Assembly: GCA_900107575.1 (NCBI GenBank)
Contig: FNQX01000009.1
Location: 62,001-126,000 of the forward strand
Direction of reading: 5' to 3'
From: Lachnospiraceae bacterium NK3A20
Lineage (GTDB): Bacteria > Bacillota > Clostridia > Lachnospirales > Lachnospiraceae
DNA length: 64,000 nucleotides
Positions 1-8,960 of this stretch are shown piece by piece. Position numbers and translations under genes: made by a program. The first letter of the stretch is position 1, and every line of letters starts with the position of its first letter. Below the pieces are notes generated by a model. The model did not search any database, was not told where the DNA came from, and saw nothing but the letters and a program-made list of their open reading frames with translations.

Positions 1-50
1 AACTGACCAAGCACTTCCTCTATTCTACACAGAATATTTGTGGAAAACAA

Positions 51-83
51 GCAAAAAGGCCACGCAGCAGTGCTGCGCAGCCT
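51..83 (-). terminator. Rho-independent terminator of the ABC ATPase gene
   Basis: Read on minus, a GC-rich stem (GGCTGCGCAGCA pairing with TGCTGCGTGGCC, tight loop) is followed by TTTTTGC. It lies about 50 bases past the stop codon of the ATPase gene. Confidence 0.75.
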
Positions 84-130
84 GATATTTTTGATGATCG
101 GGAAGATTGTCCTCCCACAATCCACCAAGA

Positions 131-1237
131 CTAGTTGGTGATGGTCTTCTCTGTCTCCTTGTCGAAGACATGAATCTTGTCGGTGTCGAGCTCAAACTTC
201 ACGCTGGATCCCGGTCTTGCAGATGTCTTGGGATCCACACGAGCCGTCATAGGTGTGCCGGCGATATCGAAGTACAGGAATACTTCTGCGCCGAGCAGCT
301 CGTATACGTTGATCTTCGCATCGAAGAGAACCTCTCCCGGATCGCCATCCAGACGATCGGAGATATCCTCCGGACGGATACCCATGATCACGTTCTTGCC
401 ATCATAGCCGCCGTCGATGAGAGCCTTGGACTTCTCTGCGTTCAGAGGAATGTCCTTGCCGTCAACCGTCAGGCACGCCTGATTGCCGCTCACCTTCACA
501 ACTGCGTCGATGAAGTTCATCTGCGGAGATCCCATGAAGCCTGCAACGAAGAGGTTGCTGGGAGCGTCATACAGGTGCTGAGGTGTATCAACCTGCTGGA
601 TGACGCCGTCCTTCATAACGACAATTCTGGTACCAAGGGTCATAGCCTCGGTCTGGTCATGGGTTACGTAGATGATCGTGGTGCCCAGTCTCTGGTGGAG
701 CTTCGCGATCTCGGATCTCATCTGTACACGGAGCTTTGCGTCCAGGTTGGAGAGAGGCTCATCCATGAGGAATACCTTGGGGTTACGTACGATAGCACGG
801 CCCATGGCAACACGCTGTCTCTGACCACCGGAAAGAGCCTTCGGCTTACGATCCAGGAGCTGTGTCAGATCGAGGATCTTCGCAGCGTTGCGAACCATCT
901 TGTCGATCTCATCCTTCGGAACCTTGCGGAGCTTGAGACCGAATGCCATGTTGTCGTAAACGGTCATGTGAGGATACAGAGCGTAGTTCTGGAATACCAT
1001 GGCGATATCACGATCCTTAGGCTCTACATCGTTCATTACCTTGCCGTCGATCTTGAGGGTGCCGGAAGAGATATCCTCCAGACCTGCAATCATACGCAGT
1101 GTGGTAGATTTGCCACAGCCGGAAGGCCCTACGAAGATGATGAATTCCTTGTCTGCAATGTCCAGGTTAAAATCCTTAACGGCTTCGAATCCGTTGGGGT
1201 ATTTCTTGTAAATGTGCTCAAGATTAAGACTTGCCAT
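131..1237 (-). CDS. Sugar ABC transporter ATP-binding protein (MsmX/UgpC/MalK type)
   Basis: A 368-residue cytoplasmic ATPase of the carbohydrate-importer class (CUT1). Walker [10 protein letters not shown] is at residues 37-45, the LSGGQ signature at 135-139 and Walker B VFLMDE at 155-160. The C-terminal third matches the MalK-type regulatory (TOBE/OB) domain in length and in the IRPEDI segment. The start is the ATG at 1237 because TAGGAGGTTA lies just upstream and the protein then begins at the family's usual position; the frame stays open for 32 more codons but has no ribosome site there. No permease or binding-protein gene adjoins it, so it is probably a shared ATPase serving several sugar importers, as known for MsmX. 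A TATACT box lies upstream at about 1284-1289. Confidence 0.93.
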   Translation of the reverse strand: MASLNLEHIYKKYPNGFEAVKDFNLDIADKEFIIFVGPSGCGKSTTLRMIAGLEDISSGTLKIDGKVMNDVEPKDRDIAMVFQNYALYPHMTVYDNMAFGLKLRKVPKDEIDKMVRNAAKILDLTQLLDRKPKALSGGQRQRVAMGRAIVRNPKVFLMDEPLSNLDAKLRVQMRSEIAKLHQRLGTTIIYVTHDQTEAMTLGTRIVVMKDGVIQQVDTPQHLYDAPSNLFVAGFMGSPQMNFIDAVVKVSGNQACLTVDGKDIPLNAEKSKALIDGGYDGKNVIMGIRPEDISDRLDGDPGEVLFDAKINVYELLGAEVFLYFDIAGTPMTARVDPKTSARPGSSVKFELDTDKIHVFDKETEKTITN

Positions 1238-1370
1238 TACTAACCTCCTAATAGTACGGGCGCACCCGCGATCTTCTGTAACTGAGTTAAAGTATAGAAA
1301 ATTTCGGGAATGATGACCATAACCGAAATCCACAAAGTTTTCTACGAAACATTGTCAATTACGCGGTTGA

Positions 1371-1418
1371 CGGAAAACAAAAAGGCCTGCGTCCGTGATA
1401 TTCACTAAACGCAGGCCT
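1371..1418 (-). terminator. Rho-independent terminator after the DUF624 gene
   Basis: Perfect 10-bp stem (AGGCCTGCGT at 1409-1418 and its complement at 1383-1392, read on minus) followed by TTTTTGTTTT. It ends the transketolase-to-DUF624 operon and lies just upstream of the ABC ATPase promoter region. Confidence 0.88.
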
Positions 1419-1511
1419 GAATCCATATGCAATCTGCCGGTTTACAAAATTACAAAAGAAGCTGTGTAACCTCTTACACCGCGATAAATCCAAGCTTTCC
1501 GGGCACTGGCA

Positions 1512-2282
1512 TCATGCCTTGTCATTGCCATCGACGTTGTCCTCAGCGGTATCCTCATGTGCGGTGATGTCGGGATTGGCACTCGCGCTCGCCGTATCGT
1601 GGATTGCCTGCTGCGTCTCCTGGAAGCCTTCCAGAGAGAAGTCCTCATCCGGCGCCACCGGCTCCTCCTCGGGTTCAAAACGCTTGAAGACCGGGCTGTA
1701 TATTTTCGCCATGAGCCAGCCGGGGAAGGAGAGTCCGAAGAGGAAGACAATCGGGAACACCCGCCACGAACCGACCAGGATCAGCACCGCGGGGATGCCC
1801 CAGACAAGCGCCATGAGAATCGCCCTCGGGAAATTCGCAAGCGACATCAGAACGGAATTCTTCATCGTCGTCCGGATCTTGTTGATGAAGCGCATCTGCA
1901 GCGGGAACACCCACTGGAAGAAGATGAACACGATGAGAAGCGCTGCCGCGATCACGACGCCGAGCCAGCCCGGGAAAACGCCCGGATTCTGGCGGATGAG
2001 GAAGAGCTCGAAGCCAAGGATGGCGAAGAATACCAGATAGATCAGCCACTCCACCGTCGCCTGTACGAAGTTCTCCTTAAAACCGTGGAAATAGGACTTG
2101 ACGATGTAGCCTTCTTCCTTCCTCGCGATCTTTAAGAGAATATAGTGCATCCCGGAGAGCGCGGCGCCGATGGTGAAGATCGGAATGCAGCAGATGAGAG
2201 TCAGGAGATTCACGATCATGAGGTTGGCTACCACAGTCAGAGCCTGCATGAGCGGGCTGTCCAGATCAAATATCTTACTCAA
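1512..2282 (-). CDS. DUF624 (YesL-like) membrane protein
   Basis: A 256-residue polytopic membrane protein of the DUF624/YesL family. About five hydrophobic segments are visible (roughly residues 15-45, 78-95, 105-125, 145-165 and 170-190), followed by an acidic cytoplasmic tail rich in Glu, Asp and Ala. Family members are usually found beside sugar ABC importers; their biochemical role is unknown. The start codon appears to be TTG at 2282, preceded by AGGTGAT; no in-frame ATG or GTG with a better site is seen. It is the last gene of the operon containing metG. The nearest sugar-transport gene is the ABC ATPase downstream on the same strand, separated by a terminator. Confidence 0.8.
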   Translation of the reverse strand: MSKIFDLDSPLMQALTVVANLMIVNLLTLICCIPIFTIGAALSGMHYILLKIARKEEGYIVKSYFHGFKENFVQATVEWLIYLVFFAILGFELFLIRQNPGVFPGWLGVVIAAALLIVFIFFQWVFPLQMRFINKIRTTMKNSVLMSLANFPRAILMALVWGIPAVLILVGSWRVFPIVFLFGLSFPGWLMAKIYSPVFKRFEPEEEPVAPDEDFSLEGFQETQQAIHDTASASANPDITAHEDTAEDNVDGNDKA

Positions 2283-2303
2283 TGAATATCACCTAAACCT
2301 TCC

Positions 2304-2371
2304 TTGCAATGCGCTGTGTTCTGCGCAATGTGCACTGTGCAATGCACTGCGTGCAATGCACTGCGTGCATA
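2304..2371. repeat. Short degenerate tandem repeat (14-bp unit)
   Basis: Two perfect adjacent copies of TGCAATGCACTGCG (2338-2351, 2352-2365) flanked by two or three decayed copies. It fills the gap between the exported-protein gene and the DUF624 gene. The unit is partly self-complementary (GCAATGCA/TGCATTGC), so the transcript could fold. Confidence 0.7.
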
Positions 2372-2378
2372 GACGCTG

Positions 2379-2951
2379 TCAGAGGCGCCCGAACACGCTG
2401 TCAATGAAATTGCCAACGGCTTCCTGCAGACTCTCTTTGAGACCGTCCAGGAAACTCTGCGCCTGTCTCTGCGCTTCCTCTTTGACATCGCCGATCGCTT
2501 CATTCCCGGCATCCTTCGCCTCGCTGATCACGTCATCTCCGACATCCTTCGCCGCCGACGAGAAACTGTCCGCAAAGCTCTGCGTCGCATCCTCCGTGCC
2601 TGCTCCAGCGCTGTCTGTTGCAGTTTCGCCACTCGTATCAGCAGGCGTTGCATGCATCCCAGTATTCTCTGCGCTCTCTGCCTGTCCGGAAGCCGTCTCA
2701 TCTCTCCCGGTCAGCTTCTCTGTGATTGCCATGGGCGAGAAGCCAAGGTCATAGAGCTCATCCACAGCTTCCAGGAGGAGCTCCTTCTGCTGGTCCAGGG
2801 CAGAGTCCGGGCCACCCTCGAACTCCGGTGTGCTGGAGACGAAGCCGCCTCCTTCTGCCGCCACTACGGGACGCTTTGAAAAGACTGCGGCTGCCAGCAC
2901 CACTGCCGCAGCCGCCAGAATCGCTTGTCTTATATGAACAGAACGTTTCAT
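2379..2951 (-). CDS. Hypothetical exported or membrane-anchored protein
   Basis: 190 residues, not recognised. Residues 1-30 look like a signal peptide or signal anchor (Lys/Arg start, then a run of Ala, Val and Leu). The rest is acidic and low in complexity. A segment at about residues 55-80 (LLLEAVDELYDLGFSPMAI) could form a helix, and residues 85-125 are rich in Thr, Ala, Ser and Gly. The C-terminal part (about 125-185) alternates charged and apolar residues as an amphipathic helix would. The ATG overlaps the metG stop codon by one base (TGATG), implying translational coupling to metG, but nothing in the sequence suggests a shared function. Confidence 0.65.
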   Translation of the reverse strand: MKRSVHIRQAILAAAAVVLAAAVFSKRPVVAAEGGGFVSSTPEFEGGPDSALDQQKELLLEAVDELYDLGFSPMAITEKLTGRDETASGQAESAENTGMHATPADTSGETATDSAGAGTEDATQSFADSFSSAAKDVGDDVISEAKDAGNEAIGDVKEEAQRQAQSFLDGLKESLQEAVGNFIDSVFGRL

Positions 2952-4993
2952 CAGCTGATCTCTCCGCCGGAGGGAACCTCGTCCGCTTCCGGGCGCACCA
3001 GCGTGTAGCCGCCGTTGCCGTCATCCGCGCACAGGATCATGCCCTCGGAGAGGATGCCTGCGAGCTTTGCGGGCTTTAGGTTGACGAGCACGGTGACGCG
3101 CTTGCCGACCATCTCTTCCGGCTCGTAATAGTGATGGATGCCGGAGACGATCTGTTTCGTCTCATTGCCGATCTTCACCTGCGAACACAGGAGTTTTTTC
3201 GACTTCGGCACCGCCTCGCACTTTACTACCTCGCCGACGCGCAGCTCCAACTTGTCGAAGTCATCAATCGTGATCTCCGGCTTGTGCGGTGTGGCAGCCA
3301 TTCCTGCCGCATTGCCTTCGCTGTCCGCCTCTGTGATCGCGGCTGCGCCTTCTTTTTTGGCATCGCCGACCTCACCTCTTGCTGCGGCGGCAGCTGCCTC
3401 TGCACGCTGTTTCTCCTGGATTGCGGCGACCTTTTTCATCACCTCGGCCTCATCGAGTCTTGCGAAGAGGATTTCGGGGTTCTCCGTCACCTTGTTCCCG
3501 GACGGATAGAGGCCGAACTGATCCAGCGCATCGAAATCGCGAAGCGTCGTATTGAGCTGCACCGCGATCCGTGCACAGGTATCCGGCATGAAAGGCGAAA
3601 GGAGCGAGGAGACAATGGTGATACCCTCCGTCAGGTTGTAGAGCACCGTTGCAAGGCGATCTGCCTTCGCCTCATCCTTCGCGAGAACCCAGGGCTCGGT
3701 CTCGTCGATGTATTTATTGAGCCTCTTGAAGGCGTTGAAGATCTCCTTCAGGCAGTCCGCGACGCGGTACTCGTCCATGAAGGCTTCCGCCTTCCGGTAT
3801 GCGCCGGTCACCACTGCCTTCATATCGTCGTCGATCGCGGGATCATCTGCGTGACGGTTCTCCACGATCCCGCCGAAATACTTGTTCGACATGGAGATCG
3901 TGCGTTTCACCAGGTTTCCCAGTGTATTGGCAAGGTCCGCGTTGCAGCGCTCCACGACAAGGTCCCAGGTGATGACGCCGTCGTTCTCGTACGGCATCTC
4001 ATGCAGGACGAAATAACGGACACCGTCAACGCCGATGATGTCGGCGAGGTCGTCGGCGTAGATGACATTGCCCTTGGACTTCGACATCTTCTCGCCGCCC
4101 TGCAGCAGCCACGGGTGACCGAATACCGTCTTCGGCAGAGGTTCGCCGAGCGCCATCAGGAAGATGGGCCAGTAAATCGTATGGAAACGCACGATGTCCT
4201 TGCCGATGAGATGCAGGTCCGCGGGCCAGAACTTCTTGTAGAGGTCAGAGGAGTTGCCGTCTGCATCATAGCCAATGCCGGTGATGTAGTTGGAGAGCGC
4301 GTCGAGCCAGACATAGACAACGTGTCCGGGATCGAAATCCACCGGAATTCCCCACTTGAAGGAGGTTCTGGAAACGCACAGATCCTGCAGTCCAGGGAGC
4401 AGGAAATTGTTCATCATCTCATTCTTGCGCGATTCGGGCTGGATGAATTCCGGGTGCGTGTTGATGTAGTCGATGAGCTTCGGTGCGTATTTCTGCATAC
4501 GGAAGAAATACGCGTCTTCCTTCGCTTCATGCACGATACTGCCGCAGACCGGGCACTTGTTCCCGTCGACCAGCTGTGACTTCGTGTAGAAGGCTTCACA
4601 CTCGGTGCAGTACATGCCATTGTAGGAGCCGAGGTAGATGTCGCCCTGGTCGTAGAGCTTTTTGAAGATCTTCTGGATCTGCTTCTCATGATCCTCGTCC
4701 GTCGTACGGATGAAGCGGTCATAGGATGTATTCATAAGATCCCAGATCCGTTTCACCTCGGCGGCCTGCTTGTCCACATAAGACTTCGGGTCCATGTGCA
4801 CCTGGCGCGCCCTCTCTTCGATCTTCTGACCGTGCTCGTCGGTGCCTGTCTGAAAGTGGACATCGTAGCCGTCCGCCCTCTTCCAGCGCGCGATGGAGTC
4901 TGCCATGATGATCTCATAGGTGTTGCCGATATGAGGCTTGCCCGAGGTATAGGCAATGGCTGTTGTAATGTAGTATTTTCCCTTATTCCGCAT
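2951..4993 (-). CDS. metG: Methionyl-tRNA synthetase
   Basis: Charges tRNA-Met with methionine using ATP. 680 residues. The class I signature HIGN is at residues 21-24 and KMSKS at 302-306. A Cys4 zinc knuckle (Cys 129, 132, 147, 150) interrupts the Rossmann fold, as in the two-knuckle MetRS group. The anticodon-binding helical domain follows. An Ala/Glu-rich linker at about residues 525-565 leads into a C-terminal EMAP-II/Arc1p-type tRNA-binding domain (about 575-670) used for dimerisation. The linker is longer and more Ala-rich than usual. It lies 18 bases after map; its product makes the substrate whose N-terminal Met is removed by Map. Confidence 0.97.
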   Translation of the reverse strand: MRNKGKYYITTAIAYTSGKPHIGNTYEIIMADSIARWKRADGYDVHFQTGTDEHGQKIEERARQVHMDPKSYVDKQAAEVKRIWDLMNTSYDRFIRTTDEDHEKQIQKIFKKLYDQGDIYLGSYNGMYCTECEAFYTKSQLVDGNKCPVCGSIVHEAKEDAYFFRMQKYAPKLIDYINTHPEFIQPESRKNEMMNNFLLPGLQDLCVSRTSFKWGIPVDFDPGHVVYVWLDALSNYITGIGYDADGNSSDLYKKFWPADLHLIGKDIVRFHTIYWPIFLMALGEPLPKTVFGHPWLLQGGEKMSKSKGNVIYADDLADIIGVDGVRYFVLHEMPYENDGVITWDLVVERCNADLANTLGNLVKRTISMSNKYFGGIVENRHADDPAIDDDMKAVVTGAYRKAEAFMDEYRVADCLKEIFNAFKRLNKYIDETEPWVLAKDEAKADRLATVLYNLTEGITIVSSLLSPFMPDTCARIAVQLNTTLRDFDALDQFGLYPSGNKVTENPEILFARLDEAEVMKKVAAIQEKQRAEAAAAAARGEVGDAKKEGAAAITEADSEGNAAGMAATPHKPEITIDDFDKLELRVGEVVKCEAVPKSKKLLCSQVKIGNETKQIVSGIHHYYEPEEMVGKRVTVLVNLKPAKLAGILSEGMILCADDGNGGYTLVRPEADEVPSGGEIS

Positions 4994-5011
4994 GTTCTGC
5001 CTTTCGATTCT

Positions 5012-5896
5012 CTAGTACGTGATCAGCTCATGTCCGGTTTCCGTCACCAGTACCTGGATCTCCCACTGGGCGCTCGGCTTGCCGTCCGCGGTGTAGATAC
5101 CCCAGCCGTCGTCCTCATCCTGGAAGATCTCATCCGAGCCCATGTTGACCATGGGTTCGATGGTGAAACACATTCCCGGCACCATCAGCATCTCGGTGCC
5201 CGGCCTGGAAACATAAGACACATACGGATCTTCGTGGAACTCCAGGCCACAGCCGTGACCACCGATTTCCTTTACTACGGTATATCCATTGTCAAGAGCG
5301 TGCTGGTGTACAGCATGACCCATGTCGCCGAGGAAAGTCCAGGGCTTCACGTGTTCGAGGCCGATGTCGACGCACTCCTTCGTAACCTCTACGAGCTTCC
5401 TGTTCTCGGGGCTCACATCTCCGATGCAGAACATTCTGGAAGAGTCCGAGAAGTAACCGTTCAGTATCGTCGAGCAGTCAACGTTGATGATGTCTCCGTC
5501 CTGCAGCACGATGTCGTCGGAAGGAATGCCGTGGCAGACCTGGTCGTTGATGGAGGTGCACACGCTCTTGGGATAGCCTTCATAGTGCAGGTCTGCGGGG
5601 ATGCCGCCCATCTTCACCGTCGTATTGTAGACAATGTCGTCAATCTCCTGCGTGGTCATGCCGACGCGGATCCTGTCCGCCACCTCATCCAGCACCGCGA
5701 TGTTGATCACAGCGCTCTTACGGATGCCTTCCATGTCCTTCTCCGTTTTGATGAGGCTCCGATCCGGCACCAGCGCCCCCTTCAGCTCAAAGGTGCGGAT
5801 CTTCTCGTCGAACGCCTCGTGGCAGTGTTTATATTTCCTGCCGCTCCCGCACCAGCAGGGTGCATTCCTGTCCATCTTCTCGTATTTCAACTGCAT
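5012..5896 (-). CDS. map: Methionine aminopeptidase with N-terminal SEC-C zinc motif
   Basis: Removes the initiator methionine from nascent proteins. 294 residues. An N-terminal SEC-C-type zinc motif (NAPCWCGSGRKYKHCH, residues 11-26) precedes the pita-bread catalytic domain, an arrangement known for a type I MetAP subgroup in clostridia and actinobacteria and thought to aid ribosome docking. Metal-ligand contexts visible are INVDCS, YFSDSSRMF, GGHGCGLEFHEDP and FTIEPM. The start ATG has GGAAG six bases upstream. It sits between rpe (15-base gap) and metG (18-base gap) in one operon. Confidence 0.95.
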   Translation of the reverse strand: MQLKYEKMDRNAPCWCGSGRKYKHCHEAFDEKIRTFELKGALVPDRSLIKTEKDMEGIRKSAVINIAVLDEVADRIRVGMTTQEIDDIVYNTTVKMGGIPADLHYEGYPKSVCTSINDQVCHGIPSDDIVLQDGDIINVDCSTILNGYFSDSSRMFCIGDVSPENRKLVEVTKECVDIGLEHVKPWTFLGDMGHAVHQHALDNGYTVVKEIGGHGCGLEFHEDPYVSYVSRPGTEMLMVPGMCFTIEPMVNMGSDEIFQDEDDGWGIYTADGKPSAQWEIQVLVTETGHELITY

Positions 5897-5911
5897 GAAT
5901 TCTTCCGCTTT

Positions 5912-6586
5912 CTACTGCTGTTCTCTCTTCTTCAGAATGTTGAGGTAATACTGTGTGTTGGCGCAGATGTCGCCATGGTAAACAGCAGACCCCGTCACGA
6001 TCACATTGGCTCCTGCGTCGAGCACGGTCGTAATCGTATCCTGGTTGATCCCGCCGTCCACCTGCAGGTCGACCGCGCCCGGGTCACACTCTTCCTCGAT
6101 CATCCTCTTCGCCTGTTCGATCCGCTTCGTGCTGGCAGGGATGTATTTCTGTCCGCCGAAACCCGGCTCCACCGTCATGACGAGCAACTGGTCAATCCGG
6201 TTGACGAAGGGCCTCGCTGCCTCGATGGGCGTTCCCGGCTTGATCGCAAGTCCCACCTTCCGGTGTCTGCCGCCGATGAGTGCGATGACCGCGCCCGGAT
6301 CCTTCGCGGCTTCCAGATGGAAGGTGATGATGTCCGCGCCCGCATCAGCGAAATCCGTGATGTAGCGGATCGGGTCCTGGATCATGAGATGCACATCGAA
6401 TACCTGATCCGTATATTTGCGGATGCTCTTGATGAGAGGCATACCGTAAGAGATGGACGGCACGAAGAGACCGTCCATCACGTCAATATGAACATAAGGC
6501 GCGCCCGCCTTCCTCGTCTCGCCGATCTGGTCTGCAAGGCAGCCAAAATCCGCGGACAGGATCGAGGGCGACAGTTTATACTGCAT
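5912..6586 (-). CDS. rpe: Ribulose-phosphate 3-epimerase
   Basis: Interconverts ribulose-5-phosphate and xylulose-5-phosphate in the pentose phosphate pathway. 224 residues, normal for the family. The sequence is a TIM barrel with the N-terminal LSPSILSADF motif, HIDVMDG and HLMI metal-binding strands, VEPGFGGQ and the LQVDGGIN segment. The ATG at 6586 is chosen for the family-like N-terminus; a TTG at 6589 is one codon upstream and is slightly better placed relative to AAAGGA. It lies five to eight bases after the transketolase C-terminal gene, consistent with one non-oxidative pentose phosphate unit. Confidence 0.95.
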   Translation of the reverse strand: MQYKLSPSILSADFGCLADQIGETRKAGAPYVHIDVMDGLFVPSISYGMPLIKSIRKYTDQVFDVHLMIQDPIRYITDFADAGADIITFHLEAAKDPGAVIALIGGRHRKVGLAIKPGTPIEAARPFVNRIDQLLVMTVEPGFGGQKYIPASTKRIEQAKRMIEEECDPGAVDLQVDGGINQDTITTVLDAGANVIVTGSAVYHGDICANTQYYLNILKKREQQ

Positions 6587-6594
6587 CAATTACA

Positions 6595-7533
6595 TTATCC
6601 TTTCACGAAGGCTCTGGTGCGCGCGGCGATGCCTGCGCCGTCCAGACCGTACTTCACGACAAGCTGTGCCGCGGTTCCGGACTCACCGAAGTCTTCCATG
6701 CCGATTCTGGTCATTCTGGTCGGCAGATTCTCAGAGAGAACCTCCGCTACCGCACTGCCAAGGCCGCCGGTTGTGAAATGCTCCTCGGCAGTTACGATCT
6801 TGCCTGTCTTGCCTGCGCTCTTTACAAGGAGCTCCTTATCAATCGGGCTGATCGTGCAGATGTTGATGACCTCGGCGCTGATGCCGTCATTGGCGAGCTG
6901 CTCGGCAGCATCCAGGGCGCCCGCAACACAGATGCCGGTCGCCACGATCGTGACATCGCTGCCCTCGCGCAGAACCTGCCCCCTGCCGATCTCGAACTTC
7001 ATGTCGGGATCGTTGAATACAGGCACCGCATAGCGGCCGAATCTCAGATAGACGGGGCCGTCCATGGCAGCTGCTGCCCTGACAGCAAGCCTTGCCTCAA
7101 CATCGTCGGAAGGGCACAGTACCGTCATTCCCGGGATGCCTCTCATGAGAGAGAGATCCTCGAGACACTGGTGGCTCGCGCCGTCTTCGCCGACCGTGAT
7201 GCCGGCATGTGTCGCACCGATCTTGACATTTAAATGGGGATAGCCGATGGAGTTTCTCACCTGCTCATAGGCACGGCCCGCCGCGAACATCGCGAACGTG
7301 CTGGCAAAAGGAGTTTTGCCGGCTGCCGCAAGGCCTGCAGCGATCCCCATCATGTTGCCCTCGGCGATGCCGCAGTCATAGAATCTCTCGGGATATTTCG
7401 CCGCGAAATATTTCGTCATCGTAGAGCCGGACAGATCCGCATCCAGAACAACGACATTCGGATTCTCGGCGCCGAGCTCTTCCAGCGCGCGTCCATAGCT
7501 CTCTCTGGTAGCTACCTTCTTCACGTCCGCCAT
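6595..7533 (-). CDS. Transketolase, C-terminal subunit (pyrimidine-binding and C-terminal domains)
   Basis: Second half of a split transketolase, 312 residues. It carries the pyrimidine-binding domain with the glutamate segment CGIAEGNMMGIAAGLA and the C-terminal regulatory domain. It pairs with the adjacent N-terminal subunit, which binds the thiamine diphosphate phosphates; together they transfer two-carbon ketol units in the pentose phosphate pathway. Its ATG overlaps the stop of the N-terminal gene by one base (TAATG), ensuring balanced synthesis. Split transketolases are common in clostridia and archaea. The next gene, rpe, supplies the xylulose-5-phosphate donor. Confidence 0.93.
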   Translation of the reverse strand: MADVKKVATRESYGRALEELGAENPNVVVLDADLSGSTMTKYFAAKYPERFYDCGIAEGNMMGIAAGLAAAGKTPFASTFAMFAAGRAYEQVRNSIGYPHLNVKIGATHAGITVGEDGASHQCLEDLSLMRGIPGMTVLCPSDDVEARLAVRAAAAMDGPVYLRFGRYAVPVFNDPDMKFEIGRGQVLREGSDVTIVATGICVAGALDAAEQLANDGISAEVINICTISPIDKELLVKSAGKTGKIVTAEEHFTTGGLGSAVAEVLSENLPTRMTRIGMEDFGESGTAAQLVVKYGLDGAGIAARTRAFVKG

Positions 7534-8375
7534 TACTGCGCACCTCCTTCGATTGCCTGTCCGATTTTGTCAAGGTCATCCATTGCGGTCTGATACTGCT
7601 CGTCATTCGGCGCCTTGCCGTGCCACCCTGCCTGATTCTCCATGTAGGACACGCCCTTGCCCTTGATGGTGTGGGCGATGATGGCAGTGGGCATTCCCTT
7701 GGTGTTCCTCGCTTCCCGGAAAGCCGCGCGCAGCTCGTCGAAGTTGTGTCCGTCCACGTTGATCACGTGGAAATTGAAGGCTTCGAATTTCTTATCAATC
7801 GGATGAGGATCGTTGACGTCTGCGATATTGCCGTCGATCTGCAGGTTGTTGTTGTCGACGATCACGCAGAGATTGTCGAGGTGCTTCGCACCCGCGAACA
7901 TCGCCGCCTCCCAGACCTGGCCCTCTTCGAGCTCGCCATCGCCCAGGAGGGTGTAGGTGCGGTACGATTTGTTGTCAATCTTTGCAGCGAGAGCCATGCC
8001 GCAGGCAGCGGAAATGCCCTGTCCCAGAGATCCGGAGGACATGTCAAGGCCGGGCAGCTCCTGCATGCAGGGATGTCCCTGGAGTCTTGCGCCGAGATGG
8101 CGAAAGGTCTTCAGCTCTTCCTTCGGGAAATACCCCTTCTCTGCCATGACAGAATACAGGCCGGGGCAGGTGTGGCCTTTCGAGAGAACGAATCTGTCCC
8201 TGTCAGGATCACCAATCCTGTCCGGTCCCACATTCATTTCCTCGAAATACAGGTAAGTGTAGATGTCAGCGGACGAAAGGGATCCACCGGGATGTCCCGC
8301 GCCCGCGCTGTGAACTGCCGTCACAATGTCCTTGCGGACCTCATTGGCAATTCTTCTCAACTCCAGATTGTCCAA
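7533..8375 (-). CDS. Transketolase, N-terminal (thiamine-diphosphate-binding) subunit
   Basis: First half of a split transketolase, 280 residues. The thiamine diphosphate/Mg motif is GDGELEEGQVWEAAMFAG followed about 25 residues later by NNN; SAGAGHPGGSLS, KGHTCPGLYS and HTIKGKG are also family hallmarks. The start is a TTG at 8375, with a strong GGAGGTAAG eight bases upstream. It heads the seven-gene operon running to the DUF624 gene. The leader (8376-8485) holds a small hairpin, ATCGCT pairing with AGCGAT, and a TAAAAT box. Confidence 0.93.
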   Translation of the reverse strand: MDNLELRRIANEVRKDIVTAVHSAGAGHPGGSLSSADIYTYLYFEEMNVGPDRIGDPDRDRFVLSKGHTCPGLYSVMAEKGYFPKEELKTFRHLGARLQGHPCMQELPGLDMSSGSLGQGISAACGMALAAKIDNKSYRTYTLLGDGELEEGQVWEAAMFAGAKHLDNLCVIVDNNNLQIDGNIADVNDPHPIDKKFEAFNFHVINVDGHNFDELRAAFREARNTKGMPTAIIAHTIKGKGVSYMENQAGWHGKAPNDEQYQTAMDDLDKIGQAIEGGAQ

Positions 8376-8485
8376 AGTCTTACCTCCTTGTCTGTCGGCA
8401 TTTCCTGCCGCGTTGTTATCGCTCGCATCAAGCGATTTATTTTACCATAAACAGGGGATATTATCACCGCTCGTTTCGATAAGCA

Positions 8486-8947
8486 CTACCTGCCTTCCTC
8501 GTCCAGCATCCCCGCGAGATAGCCGCGGTCCCAGAGAAGAATGTTGAGTTTCTGCGCCATTTCAACGGCAGGCGCCGTGAAATACTGATTGGTCATGACG
8601 GCGCCGACCATCCGGTCATAGAACGCCTTACCGGCATAGACCTCTTCGATGGCTGCAACGCCAACCGGACCGTCGTAACATTTGCACTGGATGGCGTAGG
8701 TTATGCCGTCCTTCTCGGCGAGAATGTCTGCGCCGAAATCACCGCTCCCCCGCGTTACCTCGGCATCGAAGCCCGCATGACTTAAGATATCCGCACAGTA
8801 GTATTCAAAGTCGTGCCCTTCCATGGCATAGGCGGCATCTTCCGAGAGCCTCTCCCGTCTCCTTCTGCGCAGGCGGATAACGACGGGGATGAGGAGGCAG
8901 AGGATCGCGGCAGCTGCCAGGGCCGCCAGTATTGCCTGATTGATCAT
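8486..8947 (-). CDS. Membrane-anchored Mrr-like (PD-(D/E)XK) restriction-endonuclease-fold protein
   Basis: 153 residues. A single N-terminal hydrophobic segment (residues about 4-24) is followed by RLRRRRRE, which should keep the rest cytoplasmic. Residues about 45-145 resemble the Mrr catalytic domain: an acidic residue in FEYYCADIL, GDFGADIL carrying the catalytic Asp, and the QCKCY strand (Q-x-K). Such anchored Mrr-domain proteins are widespread but uncharacterised; cleavage of modified or damaged DNA is the family's known activity, but the target here is unknown. The start at 8947 lies 13 bases after the phosphatase stop. No methylase or specificity subunit is nearby. Confidence 0.78.
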   Translation of the reverse strand: MINQAILAALAAAAILCLLIPVVIRLRRRRRERLSEDAAYAMEGHDFEYYCADILSHAGFDAEVTRGSGDFGADILAEKDGITYAIQCKCYDGPVGVAAIEEVYAGKAFYDRMVGAVMTNQYFTAPAVEMAQKLNILLWDRGYLAGMLDEEGR

Positions 8948-8960
8948 GATCTTTCCCGCC

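Noticed and set aside
1238-1510. tRNA or small gene in the gap before the ABC ATPase
   Set aside because: The gap is explained by a terminator and a promoter; no cloverleaf can be drawn.
4688-7033. Plus-strand open frame of 781 codons across metG, map, rpe and transketolase
   Set aside because: It crosses four well-supported minus-strand genes; its composition is that of an antisense frame and it has no ribosome site.
8486-8947. Restriction-modification system
   Set aside because: Only an Mrr-like domain is present; no methyltransferase or specificity gene lies nearby.
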